Assembly: GCA_035485575.1 (NCBI GenBank)
Contig: DATHNW010000016.1
Location: forward strand, 1 to 64,000
Source of the DNA: DASRHD01 sp035485575
GTDB taxonomy: Bacteria > Verrucomicrobiota > Verrucomicrobiia > Opitutales > Opitutaceae
Length of the DNA: 64,000 nucleotides
Direction: 5' to 3'
In this document: positions 47,027-56,402 of the stretch, one piece after another
Numbering within the stretch: the first letter of the stretch is position 1
How the letters are laid out: each line of letters starts with the position of its first letter
Made by a program: the position numbers and the translations under genes
The notes under the pieces: model-generated
What the model was told of the DNA's origin: nothing
Seen by the model: the letters and a program-made list of their open reading frames with translations, nothing else
Databases searched by the model: none

Positions 47027-47566
47027 ATGGAGACTCCTTTGGAACAGGCCACTAAAACATGTGCGACGCTTGGCATCAAGCCCGCAGAGCGCATTCTTGT
47101 CGTGTGCCTGGGCAGCCAGACCCTGCAATTTTTTCGCAACAGCGCACTGGTGCGCAGCCACCCGGTCTCCACTTCCAAGCGCCCGCCCTCGAACATAAAG
47201 GATTCGCTGGGCACGCCGCGCGGGCTGCACGCCATCGCGGAGAAAATCGGCGCCGGCCAGCCGCCCGGGATAGTCTTCAAGTCGCGCGTGTCGACCGGCC
47301 GCCACTTCAGTGAATTTGCCCCCGACGAAATCAATACCGACAATCTCATCACGAGCCGCATTCTCTGGCTGCGCGGCCTTGAGCCCGGGGTAAACGCCGG
47401 CGGCAACGTGGACAGCCAAACGCGTTATATTTATCTGCACGGCACCAACCGCGAGGACCGCATCGGTCAGCCGCAAAGCGCCGGCTGCGTCCTCCTCCGC
47501 AACCTCGACATCATCGAACTCTACGAGGAAGTCCGCGTCGGGGACATGGTGTGGATCGGGGACTAG
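47027..47566 (+). CDS. L,D-transpeptidase (YkuD) family protein
   Basis: From ATG 47027 the protein has 179 residues; ATG 47009 would overlap asd. The YkuD domain has HGTNREDRIGQPQSAGC with the catalytic Cys. The Arg usually one residue after GCI/V is replaced by Leu (GCVLLRN). No signal peptide or membrane segment is visible, unusual for a wall cross-linking enzyme. GTPRGLHAIAEKIG and STGRHFSEF precede the active site. The 3' end overlaps the metal ATPase stop by 4 bases. Confidence 0.85.
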   Translation: METPLEQATKTCATLGIKPAERILVVCLGSQTLQFFRNSALVRSHPVSTSKRPPSNIKDSLGTPRGLHAIAEKIGAGQPPGIVFKSRVSTGRHFSEFAPDEINTDNLITSRILWLRGLEPGVNAGGNVDSQTRYIYLHGTNREDRIGQPQSAGCVLLRNLDIIELYEEVRVGDMVWIGD

Positions 47567-49797
47567 CGATTTTTCCCAAACAACAGCCGGAGCGAATTCA
47601 AGCAAACGACCACGGTGCTGCCTTCATGCGCCGCCACGCCCGCGGCGAGCGGCACAGCGCCAAGCGTGGTCGCCAGAACCATTACCACGACGACGCCAAG
47701 GGAAATCGTCAGATTTTGCCGGATGATGGCGCGCGCGCGGCGGCTCAGCCGTTCCGCCGCGAGAAAATTCTCAATGCGGTCGTGCATCAGGATTACCTCG
47801 GCCTGTTCGAGTGCGGCGTCGCTGCCGCGCGCACCCATGGCCACGCTCACATCGGCGGCGGCGAGACACGGCGCATCGTTCACTCCGTCGCCCACCATCG
47901 CGACCTTGTAGCCTTCGGCGCGCAGCGCTTGGATGGCCGCCACCTTGTCTTCGGGCGACAACCCCGACTTCACTTCATCGAGTCCGATCTCCCTTGCCAC
48001 GGCCTCGGCGGCATGGCGGCGGTCGCCCGTCAGCATGACGGTCTTCATCCCCATGCGGCGCAGCTCGGCGATGACGCCCTTCGACTCGAGGCGGATCTGG
48101 TCTTTCAGCAGCACCCGACCCACGAGGTCGCGCCCGACCACCCATACTTCGCTCAGTTCGGCGGCAGCGGGCAGCAGAGCTTTGGCCCAATCGGCCAGCG
48201 GTCCACTTTCCAGCAGCTCGCGGCGGCCGAGCAGTACGGTGGCCCCATCGAGTCGGCCGCGCAGGCCCTGACCGGTGAGCGAGCGAAAGTCCTCGACATC
48301 GAGCTCGCGCACGCCGCTGGCGCGTGCGTAACGCGTGATGGCCCGGGCGATCGGATGCTGTGATTTTGCCTCCAGCGCGCAGGCCAGCTCCATCACCTCG
48401 CGATCACGGCCGGCTGGAAAACTTTCGCAGCCGACAACCGCCAGTTCGCCGGTCGTGAGCGTGCCGGTTTTGTCCAGCGCGACGGCGTTGATTTCGGCCA
48501 GCTTTTCAATGGCCGCGCCGCCGCGAAACAACACGCCATGTCGGGCACCCCAGGCGATGGCGGCCAGGATCGCCGATGGGATGGAAAGGACCAGCGCACA
48601 GGGACTGGCCACGACCATGAGCGTCATTGCGCGATAAAACGCCGAACGCATCCCCGGCATGTTTTCGAATGCCGGCAGGTGAAAACCCAGCCACCAGGCA
48701 AGAAACATCGCCAGTGAGCCCCCTATGACCACATAGGTATAGCCACCGCCGAATCTGTCCGTAAAGCGCTCGCTCGGCGCTTTCAATTTCTGCGCCGTCT
48801 GGATGAGACGGATGATTTTCTGCAGCGTGCTCTCGGCTGGCAGGCGTGCGACATTGAACTCGACTACGCCCCACAGGTTGAGCGTGCCGCTGAAGACCAT
48901 GTCACCCTCCCCCTTCGCCACGGGCACCGCCTCACCGGTAAGCGCTGATTCATCGCTCGCACTTTTGCCGTGAACGACCGTGCCATCGGCGGGAAATCCC
49001 TCGCCTGGCTTCACGCGCACGCGGTCGCCGATGCCCAGTTCAGCCACGTCGATTTCACGCTCGCCGCCATCAGGCAGCACAAGCACGGCATGCTTCGGGG
49101 CGCTTTTGAGCAGCGTGCTGACCTCGCGCTGGGTGCGATCGAGGGCGTATTCCTCCATCGCACCGGCGGAGGAAAACAAAAACAGCAGCAGCACCGCCTC
49201 ACCCCATGCGCCGATGCAGATGGCGCCGACCGCCACCGCGATCATGAGAAAATGGATGTCGAGCTTGACCGTCTTGAGATTTTCCCAGGAATCATGAGCG
49301 GCGTCCCAACCACCGGCCAGCAGACCGGCGAGATAAAATCCGCGATGCAGCCAGGGCAGGCCGGGCACGAGATGCTCCGCGACCAGACCGGCCAGACCGC
49401 AACCACCGCACACGGTGGCAAAGGCCGCTAGTTCCTTCCACTCCGATTCAAGCGAGGGTTTCTCGTGGGTCAGCTCTGGCCATTTTACTTCGCGCCAAAG
49501 CCAGAGTTTTTCCGCGTTCTCGCACATTTGCCGGCCCAGCACGGTCGCGCCGCTGTCCTGTCGCAGGATAAAGCCGGCCGGCGCCTGCACCATGCCACGA
49601 TCTGCCAGCTGCGATTCAACCGCAGTGATCGTGGCGGCGAGTTTTTGCTCCAGCCCGGCCAGGTCGACCTCGCCCAGCGTGGCCACGGAAATCCGGTGCA
49701 AACCGGCGTCGACCCGCACGGCATTCACGCCGGGCTGCGAGCGCAAAAATTCGGCGAGGGCCCCGACCCAGTCGCGGCCTGAGGAGTTATCGGGCAT
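47563..49797 (-). CDS. P1B-type heavy-metal-translocating ATPase (SPC/HEGST, P1B-4-like)
   Basis: From ATG 49797 (MPDNSSGRDWVG) it has 744 residues; ATGs at 49827 (MTCRCGF) and 49875 are possible. The N-terminus is a degenerate HMA-like fold without a CxxC motif. The core has phosphorylation DKTGTLTTGE, the actuator loop SALTGEAVPV and the hinge GDGVNDAPCLAAADV. The membrane metal site is SPC (VVASPCALV) and the last helix has AHEGSTVV, the pair that marks the P1B-4 group (Co/Zn/Fe transport). The substrate is likely Co(II), Fe(II) or Zn(II) rather than Cu(I). A CGGCG sequence in an early helix is unusual. Confidence 0.9.
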   Translation of the reverse strand: MPDNSSGRDWVGALAEFLRSQPGVNAVRVDAGLHRISVATLGEVDLAGLEQKLAATITAVESQLADRGMVQAPAGFILRQDSGATVLGRQMCENAEKLWLWREVKWPELTHEKPSLESEWKELAAFATVCGGCGLAGLVAEHLVPGLPWLHRGFYLAGLLAGGWDAAHDSWENLKTVKLDIHFLMIAVAVGAICIGAWGEAVLLLFLFSSAGAMEEYALDRTQREVSTLLKSAPKHAVLVLPDGGEREIDVAELGIGDRVRVKPGEGFPADGTVVHGKSASDESALTGEAVPVAKGEGDMVFSGTLNLWGVVEFNVARLPAESTLQKIIRLIQTAQKLKAPSERFTDRFGGGYTYVVIGGSLAMFLAWWLGFHLPAFENMPGMRSAFYRAMTLMVVASPCALVLSIPSAILAAIAWGARHGVLFRGGAAIEKLAEINAVALDKTGTLTTGELAVVGCESFPAGRDREVMELACALEAKSQHPIARAITRYARASGVRELDVEDFRSLTGQGLRGRLDGATVLLGRRELLESGPLADWAKALLPAAAELSEVWVVGRDLVGRVLLKDQIRLESKGVIAELRRMGMKTVMLTGDRRHAAEAVAREIGLDEVKSGLSPEDKVAAIQALRAEGYKVAMVGDGVNDAPCLAAADVSVAMGARGSDAALEQAEVILMHDRIENFLAAERLSRRARAIIRQNLTISLGVVVVMVLATTLGAVPLAAGVAAHEGSTVVVCLNSLRLLFGKNR

Positions 49798-49886
49798 GGA
49801 CACCAAGAAGCCACACCTGCACGTCATCGCAAATTCATTTGCACCAGCCGCGGCGCGTTTCATTGCTTGGCCCACTCATTATCAAA

Positions 49887-51965
49887 ATGATCGGGCTCAA
49901 TGAAAACTCCGGCCTCGAGCCGCCTCCGCCACCCTCCCGCGCGCCGGAATTTGCCGCGAAGATTTTTTCCGAGCGCGGCTGGCTGTGCGAGGCCCTCCGG
50001 CTTGAGCACCGCCCGCAGCAGGAACAGATGGCGCGCGCCGCAGCCGCGGCGATGAAGGCGGACGAGCCGCTGCTCTTCGAGGCCGGCACCGGCGTGGGCA
50101 AATCGCTCGCCTATCTTCTGCCCGGCATCGTGCACGCCATGGACCAGTCGCGTCAGCTGATTGTGTCCACCCATACGATTTCATTGCAGGAGCAGCTCGA
50201 AACGAAAGACATGCCGATCTGCCGTCGGCTTTTTGCCTCGGCAGAAGAGCTCAAGCCCTATGCCGCCTTCAAGTCGGCCGTGCTCGTTGGCAAGTCCAAC
50301 TACCTTTGCACCACGCGCCTGAGCCATGCGCTGGTCGACCGGTCGAGCCTTTTCGCCGACGACGAATACGCCGAGCTGCAGCGCATCGCCACCTGGGCCG
50401 ATACGACCCAGACCGGTCTGCGCCACGAACTGCGGCCACCGCCGCGGCCCGAGGTGTGGGAGACGGTCAGCGCCGATTCGTCCGCTTGCTCGCGCAAACA
50501 CTGCGATGGCGAAAAATGCTTTTACCAGCGGGCCCGTGCCCGCCTGCGCTCGGCCCACGTCGTCATCGTCAACCATGCCCTGCTTTTTGCGCTCATCAAC
50601 GCCGGCGGTGCCCAGGCCCAGGGCGCGACGCGCGAGGTGCGCGGCGTGCTTTTCCCCGATGACTTTCTCGTGCTCGACGAGGCGCACACCGTGCCAGAGG
50701 TCGCCACGGCGAATTTTGGCCTCAGCCTGAGCAGCTATGGTGTGGAGCGCGCATTGAAATTTCTCTTCAACCCGAAGACCAAGCGCGGCCTGCTGCGCAA
50801 GCTGGGCGGCCCGGAGGCGCAGCAGCTCGTGCTCGATGCCCTCGAGGCTTCGCGGCAGTTTTTTGATTTCATCTCATCCACGCTGCTGGCCACGCAGCCC
50901 ATCGTGCGCCTGCGCGAAAAGGACGCGGCCGAGCCGATGCTCGACGGCCCGCTCACCGCGCTGCATAAAATCGTGACCAAACTCGCCGACCGGCTGGACG
51001 ACGGCCGCGAGCGCGACGAGCTGCTCGAACAGGCGGCGCGCCTCAAGGGCCTGTGCGCGGGCCTCACCGAATGGCTCACGCTGGGTGACGATGGCCACGT
51101 CTACTGGGCCGAGCGCACCGGCCGGCGGCAGACCATTGTCGCGCTGCGCAGCGCGCCCATCGACGTCGCGCCCGCATTGCGCGAACATCTCTTCGGCTGC
51201 GGCACGAGCGTGGTGTGCACCAGCGCGACCCTCGCCCTTGGCGGCAGCCTTGAAACTTTTGCCCAGCGCATCGGCGCAGAGAACGCGCGCGCCACCGCGG
51301 AGGCCTCTCCGTTCGATTTCGAAAAAAACATGCGCGTTTATGTCGCGGCCGACGTGCCCCTGCCCGCGCCGCAGGACGCGCGGCTGGCGCTCGACGCGCT
51401 CGCCGACTGGATCAAGTTTTGCGCGCTGCGGGTAAGCGGCGGCTCGCTCGTGCTCTTCACCAGCTACAACGACCTGCGGCAGTGCGCCGCCACGCTCGCA
51501 GACGATTTCGCGGCCGCCGGCCGGCCGCTTCTGCTGCAGGGCGACGAACTTTCACGCACCGAACTGGCGCGACGCATGCGCGCGGACGGCAACGCGGTCC
51601 TTTTCGGCACCGACAGCTTTTGGACGGGCGTCGACATTCCGGGCGACGCGCTCGCGCAGGTCATCATCACACGCCTGCCCTTCGACCCGCCCACGCACCC
51701 TATCTTGGAAGCCCGCGCCGAGCATATCCGCGCCGCTGGCGGCAATCCCTTCAACGAGCTCACCCTACCCGATGCGCTCATCAAGTTCCGCCAGGGCGTG
51801 GGCCGGCTCATCCGCACCGCCACCGACCGCGGCGTCGTGACTATCCTCGATGCGCGCGTCCTGGCAAAAGCTTACGGACGGCTGTTTCTGGAGAGCCTTC
51901 CGACCTCGAAATGGGAAAAACTCACCATGGAAACCCGCCCGGCACGATTTCTGCCTTTCGCTTGA
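49887..51965 (+). CDS. dinG: DinG/YoaA-family ATP-dependent DNA helicase
   Basis: From ATG 49887 the 692-residue XPD-like superfamily 2 helicase has Walker A EAGTGVGKSLAYLLP and LIVSTHTISLQEQL. Cysteines for an Fe-S cluster appear in NYLCTT, SACSRKHCDGEKCFYQR. Box II is LDEAHTVPE, and the C-terminal motifs are VLFGTDSFWTGVDIPGD and RQGVGRLIRTATDRG. It unwinds damaged or R-loop DNA. It is divergent from the metal ATPase and followed by PP2C. Confidence 0.94.
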   Translation: MIGLNENSGLEPPPPPSRAPEFAAKIFSERGWLCEALRLEHRPQQEQMARAAAAAMKADEPLLFEAGTGVGKSLAYLLPGIVHAMDQSRQLIVSTHTISLQEQLETKDMPICRRLFASAEELKPYAAFKSAVLVGKSNYLCTTRLSHALVDRSSLFADDEYAELQRIATWADTTQTGLRHELRPPPRPEVWETVSADSSACSRKHCDGEKCFYQRARARLRSAHVVIVNHALLFALINAGGAQAQGATREVRGVLFPDDFLVLDEAHTVPEVATANFGLSLSSYGVERALKFLFNPKTKRGLLRKLGGPEAQQLVLDALEASRQFFDFISSTLLATQPIVRLREKDAAEPMLDGPLTALHKIVTKLADRLDDGRERDELLEQAARLKGLCAGLTEWLTLGDDGHVYWAERTGRRQTIVALRSAPIDVAPALREHLFGCGTSVVCTSATLALGGSLETFAQRIGAENARATAEASPFDFEKNMRVYVAADVPLPAPQDARLALDALADWIKFCALRVSGGSLVLFTSYNDLRQCAATLADDFAAAGRPLLLQGDELSRTELARRMRADGNAVLFGTDSFWTGVDIPGDALAQVIITRLPFDPPTHPILEARAEHIRAAGGNPFNELTLPDALIKFRQGVGRLIRTATDRGVVTILDARVLAKAYGRLFLESLPTSKWEKLTMETRPARFLPFA

Positions 51966-51997
51966 GCCTTTCGTGGTCTAATTTCGTCTGTTATCAC

Positions 51998-52720
51998 ATG
52001 CAACTGCGTGCAGCAGCCCTGAGCGACATCGGCAAAGTCCGCCGGCAAAACGAAGATCGCTACCTTTGCGATGAAGCCGCCGGCTTGTTCGCCGTGGCCG
52101 ATGGCGTGGGCGGCCTGCCCGGCGGGGCGGATGCCGCCCAGCTCGCGGTGAACACGGTGATGGAGCTTTATCATGCGCTGCCGGAAGGCGAAGTCGTCGA
52201 CCTGATCCGCATCATGCACGAGGCCAATGCGCGCGTCTGGGCCCTCGGCCAAAACATCAGTCCCGAACTGGGCATCGCCACCACGCTCACCCTCGGCTTG
52301 ATCATGGGCGGCCAGCTTTACCTAGCCCATGTCGGCGATTCGCGCTGCTACGTATGGCACAAGGGCAAACTTGAGCTGCTCACGCTCGACCACTCGCTCG
52401 AAAACGAAGCCCGCCTGCGTGGCGCGCAACGCCTGCTGGCGTACTTCAACGAGTCCAGTCGCGGAGCTCTCACCCGCTGCCTCGGACAGCCTGAGCCGCC
52501 AGAGGTTGATTTTATGGTACGCCCGCTCGCGGTGGGCGAACGCCTGCTCTTTTGCAGCGACGGCGCCAGCCGCGTGATCCAGGAAGCCGAGCTGGAGGAA
52601 ATCCTCGGGCGGACGGACGATCCGGCCGCCACAATGAAAGATATCATCGACGGCGCCAACGGTCGCGGTGGCCCGGATAATATCACCGGCGTGCTGGTGA
52701 ACATCGATGGGCTCGAATAA
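51998..52720 (+). CDS. PP2C-family serine/threonine phosphatase
   Basis: From ATG 51998 the 240-residue protein has the full PP2C/PPM set: SDIGKVRRQNEDR, VADGVGGLPGG (metal Asp and Gly), ATTLTLGLIMGG, AHVGDSRCYVW, LTLDHSLENEARL, LFCSDGASR and GGPDNITGVLV. It is a stand-alone cytosolic protein with no membrane segment. It overlaps the TPR gene by 14 bases, suggesting one regulatory module. No Ser/Thr kinase is adjacent. Confidence 0.93.
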   Translation: MQLRAAALSDIGKVRRQNEDRYLCDEAAGLFAVADGVGGLPGGADAAQLAVNTVMELYHALPEGEVVDLIRIMHEANARVWALGQNISPELGIATTLTLGLIMGGQLYLAHVGDSRCYVWHKGKLELLTLDHSLENEARLRGAQRLLAYFNESSRGALTRCLGQPEPPEVDFMVRPLAVGERLLFCSDGASRVIQEAELEEILGRTDDPAATMKDIIDGANGRGGPDNITGVLVNIDGLE

Positions 52721-53030
52721 CGCGCCGGCGCGCTCGGCGCACTTCGCCGCGCTGGTCTCGCGCCAGCCGGACAACGAGTTGTTCCGTTTCAGCCTTGCCC
52801 AGGCGCTGATGGCGGAAAACCGCGGCGCGGAGGCCGTGCCGCATTTCGAATTTTGCGTGCAGAAAAAAGCGGATTGGATGATGCCCAGGATTCTGCTGGG
52901 GAAACTCCAGCTTCAGCTCGGCCATCGCGAGGAGGCGCGTTCCCTGCTCGAAGGTGCATTGCAGCTCGCTGTCGCACAGCAACACGAGGATCCGGAACGC
53001 GAACTGCGCGCCCTGCTGGCGGAACTTTAG
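52707..53030 (+). CDS. Small TPR-like protein
   Basis: This 107-residue all-alpha protein has about two to three TPR-like helix pairs (LFRFSLAQALMAENRGAEAVPHF, ILLGKLQLQLGHREEARSLLEGAL). It overlaps the PP2C gene and may scaffold it. Not otherwise recognised. Confidence 0.75.
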   Translation: MGSNNAPARSAHFAALVSRQPDNELFRFSLAQALMAENRGAEAVPHFEFCVQKKADWMMPRILLGKLQLQLGHREEARSLLEGALQLAVAQQHEDPERELRALLAEL

Positions 53031-53122
53031 CCGCATCGGCCATCGCCGGGCCGTCACAAAAACGTCACACACCGGTCACAAGTTTCGTCGTGCGCGCCGG
53101 AAAAATCAGCTCAAGCTCGCCC

Positions 53123-54445
53123 ATGCGCGTCATTCTCACCTCCCATGGCTCGACCGGCGACATTTACCCGGTCATCGCCCTTGCGGTTGCGCTGCAACGC
53201 GCGGGGCATCACGTACGCTTTGCGACGATCCCCCATTATCAAAGCGAAATCGAAGCCGCGGGCGTGGAGGTGCTTCCGCTCTGTCCGAACTGGCAGCAGG
53301 CCGATCTCAGCTACTGGATGAGCCGTCTGCAAAAAATCCGCCTGCCGCTCTACCAGCTCCGCGAAATCTACGTCGGTGCACTGCCCTACATCCCGGAAAT
53401 GCTCGAGCGCATGGAACGCGCCCTGGATGACGCCGACCTGCTCGTTTCCTCCTATCTTTTTCCGATGAACAAGAGCGTGGCCGACCGCAAAGGCGTGCCC
53501 TTCGCCACCTTTGCCTTCGCGCATCATGTCGTGCCATCGCCCGACTATCCGCCGGAAAACCTGCCCTCGCCCGCGTGGTTTCCCCGACCGCTGCGCCGCC
53601 TGTGGAACCGCCTGCTCTGGCGGCTGGGCAACGCCGCCGTCGACACAGTGATCAACCGCACCGTGGCCGGACCGCTGCGCGCCGCCGGCCTGCCGAAGGT
53701 GCGGAAATTTTTCTCCGAACCCGCCGATCGCGTGCTCGTGGCCGTCTCCGAAAAGCTCATGCGACCAATGCAGGCGGAAATCGACCCGCGTTTCCGCTTC
53801 ACCGGCTACTGCCGCTGGCAGGCCCCGGAAAGCGCCGCCCTGGATGCGGAGGTGTCGGTCTTTACGGGCGGCGAACGCGTGCCCGTGCTGACTTTTGGCA
53901 GCATGGTCTACGACAATCCCCGCGCGGCCATGCGGCGTTTCCTGAAAAACTGGCCGCGAGGCAAAAAAATCATCGTGCAAAGCGGCTGGGCCGGATTTTC
54001 CGCGCCGGCCGACTCTCCGCACATCAAGGTCATTGGCAAGACCTCGCACGACCAGCTCTTCCGCCACGCCTCGATGGTGATCCACCATGGCGGCGCCGGT
54101 ACGACCGCCAGCGTTCTCCACTCCGGCGTGCCCCATATCGTGGTGCCGCATATCGGCGACCAGACTTTTTTCGGGCAGGAAGTCGAGCGGCTCGGCTGCG
54201 GTTTCCGCATTTCTAAAAACAGCTGGGCGCAGCAGCTCTACCCCGCAACCGAGCGCATCAACGCAAATTCAAGGTACGCTTCGCGTGCCGTCGAGGTGCA
54301 GAAAGTTTTATTGAAAGAAAACGGCCCCGCCCGGGCGATCGAGGAATTGGAACGCTTCGTTGCGGAAAGCCGGGCGGCCCGGCAATCTTCGCCTGCGCCG
54401 GCGCCCACCACCGTAGCGCGGGCACAGGCCGGGCCGGCTCAATAG
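53123..54445 (+). CDS. GT1-family glycosyltransferase (UDP-glycosyltransferase type)
   Basis: From ATG 53123 the 440-residue GT-B enzyme starts RVILTSHGSTGDIYPVIALA. Its C-terminal donor site is IHHGGAGTTASVLHSGVPHIVV then HIGDQTFFGQEVERLG, the PSPG-like motif of sterol/macrolide-type glycosyltransferases. The last ~35 residues are a Pro/Ala linker. The acceptor is unknown. It overlaps the M23 peptidase 3' end by 7 bases (convergent). Confidence 0.9.
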   Translation: MRVILTSHGSTGDIYPVIALAVALQRAGHHVRFATIPHYQSEIEAAGVEVLPLCPNWQQADLSYWMSRLQKIRLPLYQLREIYVGALPYIPEMLERMERALDDADLLVSSYLFPMNKSVADRKGVPFATFAFAHHVVPSPDYPPENLPSPAWFPRPLRRLWNRLLWRLGNAAVDTVINRTVAGPLRAAGLPKVRKFFSEPADRVLVAVSEKLMRPMQAEIDPRFRFTGYCRWQAPESAALDAEVSVFTGGERVPVLTFGSMVYDNPRAAMRRFLKNWPRGKKIIVQSGWAGFSAPADSPHIKVIGKTSHDQLFRHASMVIHHGGAGTTASVLHSGVPHIVVPHIGDQTFFGQEVERLGCGFRISKNSWAQQLYPATERINANSRYASRAVEVQKVLLKENGPARAIEELERFVAESRAARQSSPAPAPTTVARAQAGPAQ

Positions 54446-55260
54446 TCCTGCCCTTCGATGAGGCGTGAATGCAAGCCGGTGCTGGTTCTGAAAAAAGCCG
54501 GCAAAGTTTCACGTTTGTAGCCATCGAGCGGACGGAACACGGCAAAATGCAGGTGGGGCACCGACGCGAAGCCAGTGGCACCGGAAAGCGCGATGGGCTG
54601 GCCCGCCTGCACGAATGCGCCCGGTGCGACCAGGGCGCCGTCTTTTTTCAGGTGAAAATATTCGGCATAGGTCCCGTCATCATGCCGGATGATGACATAA
54701 TTGCCGCAGTTGGTGAACGCCTTGTCGGGACCGCCGAGATCCGAATCCTGCCGCACGCCAACCACCACCCCTTCGCGCGCCGCGCATACCGTTGTGCCGA
54801 CCGGCATGGCCCAGTCATAGGCGTATTCATTCTGCGAGCCGGCATTATGACTGAACTCCCCAAAATAGCCCTGGATGAGCCGGTGCTCTTCGCCGGGGGA
54901 GTACGGCAGCCGATAGGCAACGCGGCCTTGGCCGCCCCCGCGCGCGCCATACCGCCAGCTGAAAAGAGGTTCGTAATGCCAGGCATGCTGCGTATCCTTG
55001 ATGCGAAGCACGACGAGTTCGATTGTCTTCTGTCCCTTTGCGTCCGCCGTGACCGGCAAAGGACGCGAAGCCTCCATGTTTTCAAGGCGCAGGCTTTCCA
55101 GTGTGATCGTAAAATCGAGCAGATTATCGGATTGTGCGCACAAACGGACGCGACCGTCGTCCAGCCGCTCTTCAACGATGCGCACACTCCGGTCCCTGCA
55201 CTCGGCCAGTGCGCCGGCGGAAAAACCCAGAAAAAAAAGCAGCCAGGCTGCGATTTTCAT
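54439..55260 (-). CDS. Secreted M23-family metallopeptidase
   Basis: From ATG 55260 the 273-residue protein has a Sec signal (LLFFLGFSAGALAE). The LytM domain carries the zinc-binding H-x(n)-D in SHNAGSQNEYAYDWAMPVG and the HxH in PHLHFAVF. TVCAAREGVVVGV and NYVIIRHDDGTYAEYFHL are typical. It probably cuts peptidoglycan cross-links in the periplasm. Five bases from the lactonase gene, same strand. Confidence 0.92.
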   Translation of the reverse strand: MKIAAWLLFFLGFSAGALAECRDRSVRIVEERLDDGRVRLCAQSDNLLDFTITLESLRLENMEASRPLPVTADAKGQKTIELVVLRIKDTQHAWHYEPLFSWRYGARGGGQGRVAYRLPYSPGEEHRLIQGYFGEFSHNAGSQNEYAYDWAMPVGTTVCAAREGVVVGVRQDSDLGGPDKAFTNCGNYVIIRHDDGTYAEYFHLKKDGALVAPGAFVQAGQPIALSGATGFASVPHLHFAVFRPLDGYKRETLPAFFRTSTGLHSRLIEGQDY

Positions 55261-55265
55261 CAGGC

Positions 55266-56402
55266 TCACTCGCAAAACACGACACACACCGGCCGGCCGA
55301 TGGTGACGCTGTTTTTCGTCAGCGTGAGCCGGCCGCTTTCAGCATCGACGCGGAAAACCACGACATTGTTCGTATCGCGATTGGCGCAGAGCAGCCAGTT
55401 TCCGTCCGGCGAAAGGGCGTAATTGCGCGGATGCTTGCCACCGCACGGCACGATTTGGACGAGCGAGAGCAGGCCCGTCTGCGCATCGCGCGCAAAGACC
55501 GTGATGCTGTCATGTCCGCGGTTGGAAGCGTAAACAAAACGGCCGTTGGGATGGATGCGGATTTCGGCCGACGTATTCAGGTCATGGAAGTCCGCAGGCA
55601 ATGAGGGAATGGTCTGCTTCAGTGTGAGCGAGCCCTTTGCTGCATCGTAGGCAAAAACGCTGACCGATCCGCCCATTTCATTAATCACATAAAAAAAGCG
55701 GCTGTCTGCCGAAAATTTGCTGTGCCGCGGGCCGACTCCGGGGGGCGTGGAGACAAAGGCCGGGGCGTTTGGCGTCAGCGCCGCGTGGGCCGGGTCGAGA
55801 CGGTAGCTGAAGACGCGGTCAAGGCCCAGGTCGCAGGCGAACGCAAAGCGGTTGTCGGGCGAGAGCGTGATCGAATGGGCGTGGGGCTTGTCCTGGCGAT
55901 CCTTGTTGGGCCCCAGCGGGCCCGTCAGCTGGAAATACGCACTGCGCGCGCCGACCCGGCCATCGCTTGCGACAGGCAGCGCGCAAACATAGCCGCTGCC
56001 GTAGTTTGCGGCGATGACCATGCGGCCCGTGGCATCGACGACCAGATGGGTCGTGCCGCCGCCGCCAGTGGGTTGCTGGTTGAGGAAATTCAGCTTTCCG
56101 GTCGTCGCATCAATGGCGAATGCCGTGATGCCGCCCGTCTTGGGGCCGGCCGGCGGCAGAAGTTCACCGGCCGCATAAAGATGCTGTTTATCTGGATGCA
56201 AGGCGAGAAAGGTGGGATTTCGCGCCTCGGCCGCGAGAATGGGTGCCGACATCGTTCCGTCAGCCGGATCGAAGCGCAGGGCATAGATTCCCTGGCTGGA
56301 GCTATCGTCAGTGTAGGTCCCGATGTAAACGGGGATGGTGGAGGCGTGGGCAGAGGACATGCAAAGCAAGAGGAATGAGGATATAAAAAGTTTTGGGGAC
56401 AT
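55266..56402 (-). CDS. Lactonase-family seven-bladed beta-propeller protein
   Basis: From ATG 56402 the 378-residue protein has a Sec signal (FISSFLLLCMSSAHA). The propeller repeats show IPVYIGTYTDDSSSQGIYAL, PHAHSITLSPDNRFAFACDLG, GPRHSKFSADSRFFYVINE and RNYALSPDGNWLLCANRDT, as in the Pgl/YbhE lactonase family. An exported location makes a cytosolic 6-phosphogluconolactonase role unlikely; another lactone or sugar acid is probable. Confidence 0.9.
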   Translation of the reverse strand: MSPKLFISSFLLLCMSSAHASTIPVYIGTYTDDSSSQGIYALRFDPADGTMSAPILAAEARNPTFLALHPDKQHLYAAGELLPPAGPKTGGITAFAIDATTGKLNFLNQQPTGGGGTTHLVVDATGRMVIAANYGSGYVCALPVASDGRVGARSAYFQLTGPLGPNKDRQDKPHAHSITLSPDNRFAFACDLGLDRVFSYRLDPAHAALTPNAPAFVSTPPGVGPRHSKFSADSRFFYVINEMGGSVSVFAYDAAKGSLTLKQTIPSLPADFHDLNTSAEIRIHPNGRFVYASNRGHDSITVFARDAQTGLLSLVQIVPCGGKHPRNYALSPDGNWLLCANRDTNNVVVFRVDAESGRLTLTKNSVTIGRPVCVVFCE

